Shown here: in pieces, positions 1 through 10,880 of the stretch
Numbering within the stretch: position 1 is the first letter of the stretch
Layout of the letters: each line of letters opens with the position of its first letter
Assembly (NCBI GenBank): GCA_028583685.1
Contig: JAMXIF010001253.1
Location: 29,831,776 to 29,895,775 of the forward strand
Direction of reading: 5' to 3'
Source of the DNA: Petaurus breviceps papuanus
Taxonomy: Eukaryota > Chordata > Mammalia > Diprotodontia > Petauridae
DNA: 64,000 bases
Translations under genes and position numbers: made by a program
Notes under the pieces: model-generated
What the model was told of the DNA's origin: nothing
The model's database searches: none
The model's input: only the letters and a program-made list of their open reading frames with translations

Positions 1-1020
1 TACCTTCAAGGAGCTTACATTCTAAATGGGAAAGATAATACACGTAGGAGGGTGATGCCCATAGAGGGATGTTTTTGTCTAGGAAGTCACAGGAATGGTG
101 AGTGGAATCATGAGACTTGTTGTAAGCAGACTTATTCCCAGATACAATTTGCCCAGATGCCTGGGGGTGAGGGGAGGAGTGATAATGTGCACTCGTCTAC
201 ATTTTTATAAGGGTAGGGAGAGGGAATAGTAGGGGGATTTTCCTTTGGAGTTTCCATCTAGCCATCAGACAATCACGGGGATTTTGCTCCTGGAAATTCT
301 GCTTGGGCTAGTTTTTGAAGGTTTTCCCACCCTGATGGCATCTATACACATACCCTGAAGACTGAGCAAAGGTAGATGTTGTGAGGAGCTGGCTTTCATT
401 CAAGGCCTATGATTCACCTGCAAAGAATATCTCTCAGAATGAATATCCTTGAAGATACTTAGAGACAAGACACAAAAGCCCAGGCTCCCTGAGATTTCAA
501 GGAGTCATCCTGGTATCTTAGTAGAAATGGAAACTATGAACACACATGGAGACAGAAACTGGAACTTAAGAGCTGGAACAGCTGGTATAAACCATGGTGG
601 GGCTAGGGGAAACACTAGAAGAAGATGAATATAGCAAAAAGAAGTGGGCCCAAGCCACTTTGGCTCATTTATTGTGGAGGCTGTAGGAGGGATGCCCTGA
701 GGATCTGACTCTAAGAGAATGGCAGTTCATATACAGGAACAACACCTATTTATTTTCTTTTTCTGCCTTATGGAGATCATCTACTTTCCATGAAGACAAC
801 TAAATAACCAATAATGATAATACAGATGTGGAAAGAGTCCCAAACAGCCCTGGGCTCTCTGTGGGAGTGGTAAACAGACAGTATGGTATAAAAGGCACAT
901 TAGACTCCCTTTAACTCTAAAATTCTTTAACTGTTGGATGTGATAGCCTAGGTAAGATCTGCACATGTCAACAATCATAATTTGTCATTCCAGTAGGAAT
1001 GACAAAGAATATATAGTAGA
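1..1020. other. Unassigned sequence, no gene seen
   Basis: The first 45 or so bases resemble the antisense L2 phrase that reads as 'aaggagcttacattctaa', so an L2 edge may lie at the window start. The rest shows no repeat I recognise, no long open frame and no RNA gene. A 65-residue minus-strand frame at 781-978 has no recognisable domain and I do not treat it as a gene. Confidence 0.5.
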
Positions 1021-1025
1021 TATAG

Positions 1026-1205
1026 TAGACTTGGAGCTAAAAGATCTATATTCAAAGCTTGATTCTGTTTCTTACTAACTAATTTCATGATCTTGGGTAA
1101 CACATTTCATTTCTCAGGGTTTCAGTTTCATCCTCTATAAAATGAAAAAGTGTTAACTAGATAACCTCTAAGGTCAGTCTGCCTTTGATATTCTGTAATT
1201 CTATG
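1026..1205 (+). mobile_element. MIR CORE-SINE relic
   Basis: It reads like a diverged MIR: a tRNA-like B-box region ('ttcaaagcttgattctg'), then the core 'catgatcttgggtaacac', then 'cagtttcatcctctataaaa' and a pyrimidine-rich end. Divergence is high, as expected of an ancient mammalian SINE. Confidence 0.6.
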
Positions 1206-1214
1206 ATATAAAAC

Positions 1215-1367
1215 CATTTTGTTATTCAATTCAATTGAACCAATATTTGTTAAGCACCTACCAGGTTTTGTGCTTGGCACTGGAGATACAAAAGAAAAAG
1301 AAAAACGGTTGAAAGCTTCTGCCCTAAAGTAGTATCCATACTGTTATGGGGAGGGGGAAGAAGGGGA

Positions 1368-1440
<73 letters not shown>

Positions 1441-1660
1441 ATACAAAGACAAGTAAATACAAAATAAAAAGAAAAAATAGAGTTTCAAAGACTGGACATT
1501 AACTAGAGAATAAAAATAGACATCTTGTAAGAGCCAGCACTTCAACTGATTTTTGAAGGACCACAGGAATTCCAAGGGATGAGGATGGAAGGTCTGCCAA
1601 GAATAGATAGGAACCATCTTGGGTCAAAGTGTAAAGCTGGGCAATTGAACGTTTTCTAAG
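1215..1660 (-). mobile_element. L2 LINE 3' end, antisense, with internal (GA)n
   Basis: It starts with the antisense L2 terminus ('aatatttgttaagcacctacc', then 'cttggcactggagatac') and continues in antisense L2 order. A (GA)n array at 1371-1438 expanded inside it. Minus-strand frames here translate to poly-Leu/Ser and are repeat artefacts. Confidence 0.6.
1371..1438 (+). repeat. (GA)n microsatellite
   Basis: About 34 uninterrupted GA units, preceded by a G-rich run. The purine-only strand makes it a candidate for length polymorphism and triplex formation. Confidence 0.95.
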
Positions 1661-1740
1661 AAGAATAGTTCATTTGACTGGAACATAGAAGAGTAAGGGG
1701 AAGTAATGTGTAATTGTCCTGGAAAGATAGGCTAAACTAT

Positions 1741-2640
1741 ATGAAAAAATGTTCCAAGTCACTACTAATTAGAGAAAAGCACATTAAAACAGCTCTGAGG
1801 TTCTGTCTCATGCTGATCAGATTGGCAGAGAAGAAAAAAAAAAGGAAAATGACAAATATTGAAGGATATATAGGAAAACATGTATACTAGTGCATTGTTG
1901 GTGGAGCTGTGAACTGCTCCATCTATCTTGGAAAGCGTGCTACCAAAATCACTAAACTATACATGCCCTTTGACCCAGCAATACTACCCTGTGTTTCCCC
2001 GATAATAAGACACTGTCTTATTATTTTTTTGGAAAGAAAAACACCAGAGGGCTTATTTTCAGGGGAGGGCTTATGTTGTCCTGCCTCAGCTCTCCTCTGC
2101 GGCACTGCTCTCAATGGCACCAGCAAGCAAATCACTGGGGAAGAACAGGATGACACACTCACTGCTGCAGCTCTGATTGGATGCAGCTCGGAGCGCGGCG
2201 TGCGTTTCACCCGGGGGGGGGGGACGGTGCATACAGAGTGTACCGTAATGTAGCGTGTAGCGCAGGGGATCGCCTTCACTACAGTAGCAATCTCAATAGG
2301 GCTTATTTTCGGGGGAGGGCTTATTTTAGAGGAATCTTACACAGTAAGAGGAGGGCTTATTTTCGGGATAGGTCTTATTATCGGGGAAACACGGTACTAT
2401 TAGGTCTATACCCTGAAGAGATAAAAAAAAAAGAGTAAAAGGATCCATATATGCAAAAATATTTTAGCAGTTCTTTTTGTAGTATAAAAGAACTGGAAAC
2501 TAATGGGGGATGTCCATCAATTGAGGAATGGCTAAAGAAATTATAGTATATGAATGTAATACTCTTGTGTTATAAGCAATGTTGAAAGAAACATCAAAAA
2601 TGTAGGGGAAAGTGAAGTATAATTAAGTTAGCAGGAGAAG
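1741..2640 (+). mobile_element. L1 ORF2 C-terminal relic split by a MITE
   Basis: Both flanks of the MITE are L1 ORF2 near its C terminus. The left part encodes an L1-like tail ending in the motif FDPAI. The right part resumes with 'ctattaggtctatacc' and 'catcaattgaggaatggct', the marsupial L1 equivalents of the human L1 GIYPK and PTMIDW region. It is 5' truncated and decayed. The MITE occupies 1987-2394. Confidence 0.8.
1987..2394 (+). mobile_element. Non-autonomous DNA transposon (MITE, probably Tc1/mariner-type)
   Basis: Terminal inverted repeats of about 22 bases read GTTTCCCCGATAATAAGAC at both ends. TA dinucleotides at 1985-1986 and 2395-2396 are the duplicated target. Subterminal copies of 'gggcttattttcgggg' repeat inside. 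The centre is GC-rich with several CpGs and no transposase, so it moved with help from another element. Superfamily assignment rests on the TA duplication and the TIR. Confidence 0.75.
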
Positions 2641-2699
2641 AATTTATATAATAACAGTATTGTAAAGACAAACAACTTTGAGAGACTTAAACACTCTGA

Positions 2700-3770
2700 T
2701 CAAGTCAAACAAGCATTTGTTATTTGTGTCTAGTACTCATCAGGCACTATGCTAAGTACCAGAGATATAAAGAAAGGCCAAAAAGGCTGTCAAGTAGTTC
2801 ATAGCCTAATATGGAAGGATACATACATGCAAACAGCTATGGACAGGCAAGCTATATACAAGATAAACTGGAAATAATCTCAGAAGGAAGGCACTAACAT
2901 TAAGGTTTCTTGCAGAAGGTGAGGTTTTAGCTGAGACTTGAAGGAAGTCAGGAAAACAAGGAGACAGAGATCAGGATAGATAGCATTCCAAACACAAGCG
3001 AGCTAGCCAATGAAAATGCACAGTCAGGGGATGAGGATCTTGTTGGAGGAATAGCTAAGAGGCTCAAGTCACTGGATCTCAGAGGGTGAGGAGGGGAGTA
3101 GGGTATAAGAAGACTAAAAAGGTAGGAAGCACCCAAGTTGTGAAGGGTTTTTAAAGTCAAACAGAGGATTTTCATATTTGTTTCTGGTGGTGATAGGAAA
3201 CCGCTGGAGTTTATTGGGGAGGGGGAAGTTGGGGTGGAGGGTAGAACTTGGTCAGACCTGTGCTTTAGGTAAACTGTGAAAGATGAGTGGAGAAAGGCCT
3301 GGAGTGCACAGAGACTTGAGGCAGCAAGGCCAACCAGAAGGCTTCTGCAATAGTCTAGGCATGAGATGACAAGGGCCTGTAGCACGGTGGTAGCAATATC
3401 AGAGAAGAGAACAGGGTATATTATAAAGTTGTTTCAAAAGTAAAATCAATAGGAATTGCCAACACATTAGATGTAGCTGGGGTAAGAATGAGAAGTCAAG
3501 GATGACCCTATGGTTGAAAGCCTGGATGACTGGAAGGGTGATGGTACCCTGAACTATCAATATTGTAATATTAAGTAATAGGAAAGCGGGGAAAGGGAGA
3601 AGATTTTAGGGTAAATGTTTTAATGAGTTTAATTTTGAATGTGTTGTGTTTAAGATGTCTACCAAGACATCCAGTTTGAGATGCCCAATAGACAATTGGA
3701 AAAGAAAGACTGGAATTTAGGTATAGATAAAGTGATCTGACCAATGCAATGATCAATTACAATTCAAGAG
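2700..3770 (-). mobile_element. L2 LINE relic (ORF2 C terminus and 3' UTR), antisense
   Basis: The minus strand at 2948-3385 still reads as a 145-residue frame resembling the L2/CR1 reverse transcriptase tail: CLDYCRSLLVGL, then LKTLHNLGASYL, then PYSPPHPLRSSDLSLLAIP. The 3' UTR follows toward lower coordinates. Old and 5' truncated. Confidence 0.85.
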
Positions 3771-3774
3771 GATC

Positions 3775-3985
3775 AATGGTGAAGCATGTTGCCCACCTCC
3801 TGACAGAGAGATCATGGATTCAAGATGTAGAATGAGACCTACATTTGTGGACATAGCCAATGTGAGAAGGTTTTTCTTGAAAACAAATATACAAAGATTT
3901 CATTTTTCTTTTTTTCTTGAGGGGGAGGGTGGGAGGAAGAGAAATCAAGTGCTTATTAATTGAAAAAAATTTTTTCAAAGAAAAG
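3775..3985 (+). mobile_element. L1 3' end
   Basis: It matches the 3' end of a marsupial L1 family ('cccacctcctgacagagag', 'tgtggacatagccaatgtg'), then a T-rich and G-rich tract before an A-rich end. The same 3' end recurs at 53.5-54.3 kb. Confidence 0.7.
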
Positions 3986-3989
3986 ATAA

Positions 3990-4345
3990 AGCCATATTGT
4001 GAAGGATTCTAAATGTTAAACACAGAAATGTGGGCTTTTCCCCCCAAGAGGAACCAACACTTCTTGAGAAGGGAAATTAGATGGTCCAAACTGTGTTTTA
4101 GGATTATCACTTTGGTAGCTGGTAGGAAATGCATTGGAGTGTGGACAGGCTGAATGCAGGGAAGCCAATTAAGGGACTATTGCAATAGTCCAGATGAGAG
4201 GTGAGGAGGACCTTAACTAGGGTAGTGGTCGTATTAGAAGAGAAAAGGAAAAAGATATGAGAGATATGGAAGTGACGGCAATGAGAATTTGCAACAGATG
4301 GGATAATGTTGTTGAGAGAGTCACAAGACAAAGATGGCTCCCGAC
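3990..4345 (-). mobile_element. L2 LINE relic, antisense
   Basis: The minus strand encodes the L2 motif SHLDYCNSPLIGFPA, and the plus strand reads 'actattgcaatagtcca'. It covers a region already present in the 2700-3770 copy, so it is a separate insertion. Confidence 0.75.
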
Positions 4346-5084
4346 TACAAAGCAGTTTTTTTCGGCAGTCTTCAAACAGCAATTATCAGGCACCTAAACG
4401 GAATACTGCCATATGCTGCTTAACCATGAAAATACACATTGGGGTATGGAAGGGATGGCAGGGAAGGGGGGGGGGTGCAGTAAATTTCTTGGATGGAATG
4501 CTATAAATGGAATGATATTATAGCTGAGTTTTGAGTGACGAAAGTTTGGCTTTGTCACAATGTATTAGTGATGCTTTTGGTTAATGACATTAGCTGAGAT
4601 GTGTCTATAATGCAGCTGGGAAACCAGTTGACATCTCATGCTTACTTAAGACAGGTAGCTCTTATTTTGTATTAAAGTTAAGTGGGATCTCAGAATCACA
4701 TTCTTAGACAAAAGTTTATACAGATAAGTTTAGGCCCCTTGGTAGTATGATCTGACTAGCTCAGACTAGGCCCCCGGCTCCACAGATGCATGGTCTAGTT
4801 GGACTTCTCCACAGATTTATGATCTCCCAGAGACCCAGAAGACAAAAAATTCATTCTCTTGATCAGTGGCTGTTTTTCCCCCGAGGGAAACACACTCAAA
4901 TGCAAGGCCAGCAACCAGCAAGGGTAGAGATGTTGAGGTTACCAGGTCTTGCACAAACTCCCTCACTTTATTCACATACAGACACCATTCCTCAATAATT
5001 CTGCAGGCCACATGAGAAAGGGGTAGGCTAAACTGGCCAGGGGAAAAGCTTCCCCTATGCTGACTGATGATCATTCCTCCAGCC
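4346..5084. other. Unassigned sequence
   Basis: I see no repeat family I can name and no coding signal. A run of nine G at 4468-4476 is the only low-complexity feature. Confidence 0.4.
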
Positions 5085-5440
5085 ATGCTTCACTCTTCAG
5101 ACTGGACTGCCATACTGCTGCTTTCTCCTGCCACCCTCTCTTCTCCCATTGGTGAGCTTCTCCCAGAACCTCAGTTTTGATAAAGGGCCAATACCAGTCA
5201 TACCTCCCTCTTTGGACTTTGCCACCATGCCTCCATTGCCAGTACTCCCCGTCCCACTCCCTTTTCAGCTCTATTCTATGTGTTTTCTTACCATTAGAAT
5301 GCAATCTCCTTGAGGCCAGGGACTGTCTTTCTTTTTTTTTAATTTGTATTTGTATCCCCAGCATTAAGCAAAGTGCCTGACCCATAGAAAGTACTTAATA
5401 AATGTTTTCTGACTAGACTTGACTTGACTTGACTTGTAGC
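5085..5440 (+). mobile_element. L2-type LINE 3' end
   Basis: It ends in the classic L2 3' phrase ('agtgcctgacccatagaaag', 'tacttaataaatg') followed by GACTT repeats at 5413-5437. The upstream 'gaggccagggactgtctttc' also fits the L2 3' UTR. Confidence 0.6.
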
Positions 5441-5778
5441 AGAAACCTTGCAGTTTTCCAGGTGGAAATGTAGGCTAATCTCTGGGAGTGGCTACAGCAT
5501 TTACAGGTGGGAGGTTGTTTACAAGCCTTTAAAGTGCATCCTGAGCCCTAGAGCTCCTAGAGTGCTAGACTTGGGGGGCTGGAGTCAGTGGGGCAGCAGT
5601 GAGGGCTCTAAGCTGTCGGCAGACTCACACAGAGAGTTTGGTCCTAAGCTTTAGAAGTAGTAAATGGCATGCCTGGGATCAACTAAAGAATGCTTCAGTG
5701 GAATTTAAAAAAGAACAAGCAGAAAGGTAGACTCTAGAAGGATATTGTTCCTCTGTGGCTATTATTATGACTAAAAGC
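5441..5778. other. Unassigned sequence
   Basis: I recognise no repeat or gene here. Confidence 0.4.
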
Positions 5779-5935
5779 TATAATAATAACCTCATATTTA
5801 TGTTCTGTGTTTAGCTTTTTGAAGTATTTTACAACCATTAATTATCTCACTTTATCTTCAAAATACCCATGTGAGCTGGGTGTAAAGCAGGTATTATTTT
5901 CTCCATGTGAAAGAGAAGTAAAGTGCCAACAGGGT
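5779..5935 (-). mobile_element. MIR 3' half, antisense
   Basis: The order 'ttacaaccattaattatctc', 'catgtgagctgggtg', 'ttctccatgtgaaagag' is the antisense MIR 3' half (attatctcattt... ccattttacagatga). Confidence 0.6.
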
Positions 5936-6057
5936 GGTACAGCTTCAGCAAGAAGGGGCAAGTTTGTGGGGCAAGGAGGTCATAAGACAAGAAAAACAGA
6001 GGTTGACCGTGTGGCCTTGGCTAAGTCATTGAGCTTTTGGGTGCTTATGTTTTCATA

Positions 6058-6181
6058 TGCTCATAGGATTTTAGATCTAGAAGGGACCTTGGAGAGTCTA
6101 GTCCAACTCCCCCATTTTAACTGATGAGGAAACTGAAACCCCAAAGCACAAGGTGGCTTACCTAAAGTCACCCAGTGAGTA
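6058..6181 (-). mobile_element. MIR3-like SINE, antisense
   Basis: It contains the marsupial MIR3-like signature in antisense: 'gatctagaagggaccttgg', 'ccattttaactgatgaggaa', then 'aaagtcacccagtgagtaa'. Confidence 0.65.
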
Positions 6182-6706
6182 AGGGCAGCTAGGTGGCACA
6201 GTGAACAGAGCTCTGGGCCTGAATTCTGAAAGACCTCAGTTCAAATCCAACTGTAGACATTTACTAGCTGTATGAGCCTGGGCAAGCCATTTAACCTTTG
6301 TTTGCCTCTGTTTCTTCTTCTATAAAATGGAGCCACGAGGTGGCACAATGGACAGAGTGCCAGACCTGGAGACAGGAAGACTTCTTTTTGTGCACTCAAA
6401 TCTGGCCTTAGACACTTACTAGCTGTGTGACCCTGGACGAGTCACTTAACCCTATTTGCCTTAGTTCCTCATCTGTAAAATGAGCTGGAGAAGGCAATGG
6501 CAAACCGTTCCAGTATCTTTGCCAAAAAAAAATTTAAAAACAAAAAACCCAAACAGGGTCACAAAGAGTTGAAAACAACTCAACAATAACAACAATGCTG
6601 ATAATAAAAGCAGTCACCCCCCAGGGTTGTTGTGAGGATCAAACTAGACAATAGTTGTAAAGCACTTAGCACACAGTAGGTACTATATAAATGTTAGCTA
6701 GCATCA
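6182..6706 (+). mobile_element. Ther1/MIR-type SINE split by a younger SINE
   Basis: The 5' part (6182-6330) has the head 'ggcagctaggtggcacagtg' and the core through 'ctataaaatgg'. The 3' part (6598-6706) resumes with 'gataataaaagcag', 'ggttgttgtgaggatcaaac' and 'cacagtaggtactatataaa'. Together they form one complete MIR-type element interrupted by the SINE at 6331-6597. Confidence 0.75.
6331..6597 (+). mobile_element. CORE-SINE with RTE-like tail (Mar-type), inserted in a MIR
   Basis: Full length: a head with 'gaggtggcacaatggac', the core 'gtgtgaccctggacgagtc', then the marsupial-specific tail with 'gagctggagaaggcaatgg', 'cagtatctttgcc', 'gggtcacaaagagttg' and AACAAC-type repeats. Confidence 0.85.
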
Positions 6707-7050
6707 ACATCACCATCATCATCAGTGGCAGAGACAGGTGCCTTTGACTCCCAATTTCTCTTCTCACCACTCACATGGTGCTTCTCTAATATACTTAACA
6801 GCCAAGCCTTCCATTCCCATGGACGATGTCCTACAGACAATAGAATCTTATGACTTTTCCTGAGAGGGTCTCTTCTGATGAATGAAAAGCTGAATCAAGA
6901 AGAATGGTCCAGCAGCGCGACATATGAGAGACCCTCTCAGCCCTTTCTGAGAAGGCCATTTCTGAGAAGTGCTTCAGGGACGCAGACACACACACAGACA
7001 AACACAGAGTCACATCTATTATATATGTCCATACATAATATCACATATAT
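6707..7050. other. Unassigned sequence with small simple repeats
   Basis: A short (ATC)n tract lies at about 6705-6725 and a (CA)-rich stretch at about 6984-7000. I see nothing else. Confidence 0.45.
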
Positions 7051-7051
7051 T

Positions 7052-7292
7052 ATGGACGGCTAAGTGGCACAGTGGATAGAACACCACCAGTCGAATGAGG
7101 AGTATCTGAGTTCAAATCCAGCTTCAGACATTTACTAGCTATATGACCCTGGGCAAGTCATTTAACCCTATTTGCCTCAGTTTCCTCATCTGTAAAATGA
7201 GCTGGAGAAGGAAATGGAAAACCACTCCACAAAAACCCCAAATGGGGTCATAAAGAGCTGGTCATGACTGAATCAACTGAACAACAAAAACT
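7052..7292 (+). mobile_element. CORE-SINE with RTE-like tail (Mar-type)
   Basis: Near full length: 'ggctaagtggcacagtggat', 'tatgaccctgggcaagtcat', 'ctgtaaaatgagctggag', 'aaaccccaaatggggtcat', ending in ACAACAAAA. It lacks several bases between 'ccactcca' and the AAAACCCC block compared with its siblings. Confidence 0.85.
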
Positions 7293-7293
7293 T

Positions 7294-7785
7294 ACATAGC
7301 TCTTTGTACCATATATATGTATATGTATATATTTCTCATCAGATGCTTATAACTCTTTAAAATAGGAATAATAATAATAATAATAATAATAGCAGGGCAG
7401 CTAGGTGGTACAGTAAATAAAGCACCAGCCCTGGAGTCAGGAAGACCAAGATTCAAATCCAGACTCTGTCACCTGACACTAACTATGTGACCCTGGGCAA
7501 GTCACTTAACCCCAATTGCCTTTCAAAAAAATAATAGTAACAAAAGCTCATTTTTATGTAGTGATTTAAGATTTACAAAGTTTTTTGTTTGTTTTTATAA
7601 ATTTTATCCTTACAACACTAGGAGCTAGATGCTATTGTTACTCTTGTTTTAGAGATGAGGAAACTGAAACAGACAAAGGTTAAGTTTAACACTCACACAG
7701 CTAGGAAGTGTCTGAAACTGGATTTGAACTCAGATCTTTCTGCCTCCAGGTCCAGCATCCTATCCACTGCATCACCAGCTGCCTG
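7294..7785 (-). mobile_element. MIR, antisense, split by a SINE
   Basis: The left piece (7294-7393) ends in an (AAT)n run. The right piece (7541-7785) reads 'tcctacaacac'-like MIR antisense, 'agagatgaggaaactgaaac' and 'ggatttgaactcagatcttt'. A Ther1-type SINE occupies 7395-7536. Confidence 0.65.
7395..7536 (+). mobile_element. Ther1-type CORE-SINE
   Basis: It reads 'gggcagctaggtggtacagt', 'ccctggagtcaggaagacc' and 'gtgaccctgggcaagtcact', ending 'cccaattgcc' plus an A-rich tail. The word AATAATAG flanks it on both sides and is a plausible short target duplication. Confidence 0.85.
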
Positions 7786-7905
7786 GGCTGTTATTGTTAC
7801 CTTCATTCTGTAGTTGTAGAAACTGAGGCTCAGAGTTTAAATAGATCGCCTGCATGGTACCATATAGCCTTAAAACAAAGCAAAACAAAAAACTAGAACA
7901 ATGAT

Positions 7906-8095
7906 TTCATTGAGATAGGGAAATTTTGGTGATAAATTTCCTCTACCTATGCAAGCTGGCACCTTCTCTGAAAGACAGACTCTAAAACTGTCTGGAGCAT
8001 TGAGAGGTTAAGTGATTTTCCAAGAGTCACACAGTCAACAAGTGACAGAATAAGATTCTGACCCCAAGGCCAGCTCCCTATCCACTGCCACCTTT
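7906..8095 (-). mobile_element. Marsupial CORE-SINE with 'gggaaatt...ctacct' end, antisense
   Basis: This belongs to a family also seen at 25935-26145 (minus), 28010-28100 (plus) and 40447-40640 (plus). The shared layout in antisense is 'tttcattgagatagggaaat', 'ttcctctacctatgcaag', 'gcattgagaggttaagtga', then a CORE region. Confidence 0.6.
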
Positions 8096-8129
8096 CCCTT
8101 AATTAGATCTAACATGCTTTCCTCATGAA

Positions 8130-8315
8130 AATGCTATAGGACAGGTCAGGCAAGTATAATCACTTTTATCTTGAAGATGAGGAAACTGAGGCTCAAAGCC
8201 CTTTATATGGTGTGCTTAGTCCCACAGCTATTAAGTGGCAGAAGCAGGATTTGAATCCATATCTTCCAACTTCAACCCTAGTCTTATTCTTTGTCTGCTT
8301 TGCTAATGTTGGAAC
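8130..8315 (-). mobile_element. MIR, antisense
   Basis: It contains 'gaagatgaggaaactgaggc', 'cccacagctattaagtggca' and 'caggatttgaatccatatct', the antisense MIR core and B-box region. Confidence 0.7.
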
Positions 8316-8690
8316 TTCTAGAACAAATGTTCTTAATCTGAAATCTGTAAACTTAAAAAAAAAATACATTTTAATGGGGGTGGCTAGGTGGTGCAGTGAA
8401 TAGAGCACTGGCCCTGGAGTCAGGAGGACCTGAGTTCAAACCTGTCTCAGACACTTAACACTTACTAGCTGTGGGACCTTGGGCAAGTCACTTAATCCCA
8501 ATTGCCCTGCCTTCCCCCTCCAAAAAAAAGCATAAAAAATTTTTGATAACCAATTGTTTCCTTTTTAATCCTATATATTTTATTTTAGACATTTAAAATC
8601 ATTATTTTAAGAAAGCGTTCATAGACCTCACTAGACTGCCAAAGGAGTCCACGGTCCCCCAAAGTTTAAGAACCTCTGATTGAGAGTTTA
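8316..8690 (+). mobile_element. hAT-type non-autonomous relic split by a SINE
   Basis: The outer parts (8316-8373 and 8546-8690) belong to a family with ends like 'gttcttaa(c/t)ctg...' and '...ttaagaacctctg'. The inner text includes 'atcctatatattttatttta' and 'cactagactgccaaaggagt'. Other copies lie at 16466, 27812, 29655 and 56802. The short GGTTCTTAACC-type inverted ends suggest hAT. Confidence 0.55.
8376..8545 (+). mobile_element. Ther1-type CORE-SINE
   Basis: It reads 'ggtggctaggtggtgcagtg', 'gccctggagtcaggaggacc', 'gggcaagtcacttaatccc', then a C-rich end and an A tail. It sits inside the hAT-type element. Confidence 0.85.
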
Positions 8691-9182
8691 GTACTAGAGT
8701 CATATGACCAGAGGAGAGAAGACAGCAGGTGGATTAGGCAAGTGGAAAGCTACCCTACCTGCCCTTGAACTTGCGAAATGGTGCATTCCGGGATGAGCCA
8801 ACCTATGACCTTCCTCCAAAGTCCATTTGTCAACGAGGTCCATCCTGTCAATGGAAGTCTTTTATGAGCAGCTTGTCAGACTAGTCTCCTAAAACCAGAA
8901 AGTGAACACACAAAAGAGGGAATGAATTCCTATAACTGTGCTTTTAAGGCGGGTTAGGGATTCTGTCAGGAATATAGTCAGTTTCTGGTTCATTAAGTTG
9001 TCACCATGGATAAAGAGCTTGTGACCATTCTGATGCCTACACTGTCTTGGGATGGGGAAGAGGGAAGGAGCTCAGCTGGGATAAGCAGAAAGGCAGCTCT
9101 AGGCTGAACAGAACTTCACTTACTTCTCATATTCTGTGGTAAACCAACCCATACAGACTTCTTAGAAAACCCCACTCAGTAC
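8691..9182. other. Unassigned sequence
   Basis: I see no repeat or gene. Confidence 0.45.
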
Positions 9183-9290
9183 AATATCATAATTTTAGAG
9201 GTGCAAAGAATGTCTGAAACCTGCTAGTGCAACACCCTCTTTTTACAATGAGGAGACTAAAGACCAAGGAAGTCAAGTGGCTATGTAAGA
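9183..9290 (-). mobile_element. MIR3-like SINE, antisense
   Basis: It contains 'ataattttagaggtgcaaag', 'tttttacaatgaggagacta' and 'gaccaaggaagtcaagtgg', a weak but ordered antisense MIR3-like match. Confidence 0.5.
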
Positions 9291-9674
9291 AAGAAAAAAG
9301 AAATTCAGTATCCTCTAGGCATGCTACTGTACCCCTCCATGAACCTCACCTGGGTTTTCTGCTTATACCCTCCCATTCTTGTCGTTGGCCTAATTAGTGG
9401 AACACCATTTTCTCATTGTTCTTTCCTCTTTTGGACTCCAGATTCCACAAATACTCTAACTGCAGGCCTGGGCAGAAATACAAATGCACCCAATTTATAT
9501 TTCATCCCAGCTCTTTCCCTTAGCTTTAGCAGGGAGGCTGCGTCCTGGTGAAGCCTCCAGTGTGAATAAATTCTGTGTTTACTCTCTTCTACCACTAACT
9601 CTCACTTTATTTTTTTCTCTGACTGCGCTGTTCTAAGGTCTGTGTTCTCTTTCTGAAGGTGGAATGATGTCAGG
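9291..9674. other. Unassigned sequence
   Basis: A 76-residue frame at 9321-9551 on the plus strand has no recognisable domain, and its translation has no splice-site or family support. Confidence 0.4.
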
Positions 9675-9790
9675 AATGAAATCATGGGATTTAATGCTGG
9701 AGGGTACCTTAAAGGCCACCCACTCTTACCTTCTCATTTTATACATAAGGAAACTGAGGCCCAAAGATACTAAATGACTTGTACACCGAT

Positions 9791-9892
9791 TGATTTCCCT
9801 GCTTCAAGTCTCTCTCTCTATCCTCCTCCAATAAACTGTTCAAATTGATCCTTCTTAAAGCACAGGATTGACGTTACACACCAGCACCTCCC

Positions 9893-9942
<50 letters not shown>

Positions 9943-10430
9943 CACCAAAGTCTAGTTATGCCCCATCACCTCCAGAATCACATATAAAATCCTCTTTGGC
10001 ATTCAAAAGGCTTCATAACCTGGTGCCCAAATTCCAGTCTTCTTATACCTTACAGACCCCGAGGCGCCTTGCTGCTCCTCATACATGACACCCCCATTCC
10101 TGCCTGAGCATTTGCCCTGCATGTCTCCCATGTCTGGAACTTGTCCTCTTCTCCTCCTCCCGGTTTCCCTGGCTTCCTTCAAGGCCCAGCTAGAGGCCCA
10201 CCTTCTGCAAGAAGCCTTTCCTAGTCCTTAAGGTTAGAGCCTTCCCTCCGAGACTATCTCCAGTTTATCCTTTCTAGAGCTTGTTTGTCCATGGTGGTTG
10301 CATGCTGTCTCCCCCATTAGACATTTCATTGTCTCCCCCCATTTCAAGTTTTCTTTTTACCTTTCTTTGAGTCACTAGCACTTGGCATAGGGCCTCACAC
10401 ATAATAAGTACTTAATAAATGTTTGTTGAC
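9791..10430 (+). mobile_element. L2 LINE 3' end, sense
   Basis: It follows L2 order: 'cttcttaaagcacaggattg', 'cacctccagaatcacatat', 'ttcaaggcccagctagagg', 'cttctgcaagaagcctttcc', ending 'tacttaataaatgtttgttg'. A (CA)n array at about 9895-9935 lies inside. Confidence 0.85.
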
Positions 10431-10880
10431 TTACATGAACTGATGCTACGTGAAAGGAGCAGAACCAGGAGAACATTGTACACAGTAACAGCAACGTTGT
10501 ACAGTGACTAACTCTGATAGACTTGGCTCTTCTCAGCAATGCAAGGATCTAAGAGAACTCCCAAAGACTCAAGGCAGAAAATGCTATTCACATCCAGAGA
10601 AAGAACTACGGAGTCTGAATGCAGACCAAAGCAGACTATTTTCACTTTTGTTATTGTTATTGTTGTTTCTTTCCCATGGCTTTTCCCTTTTATTCTGATT
10701 CTTCTTTCACAACATAACTAATGTGGAAATATGTTTAGTATGATTGTATGTATATAGCCTATATCAGATTGCATTCCATCTTGGGGAGGAGGAAGGGGAG
10801 GGAAGGGGGAAATTTTAGAACTCACAATCTTATAAAAGTGAATGTTGGAAACTAAAAATTAATTAATTAATTTTAAAATA
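10431..10880 (+). mobile_element. L1 3' UTR, 5'-truncated
   Basis: It begins 'acatgaactgatgctacgtg' and runs through 'cacatccagagaaagaacta' and 'ttcacaacataactaatgtg' to 'gtgaatgttggaaac' and an AATT-rich tail. GTTGAC occurs just before and just after and may be a short target duplication. Confidence 0.85.

Noticed and set aside
1250-1617. Poly-Leu/Ser frames
   Set aside because: They are translations of the (GA)n array.
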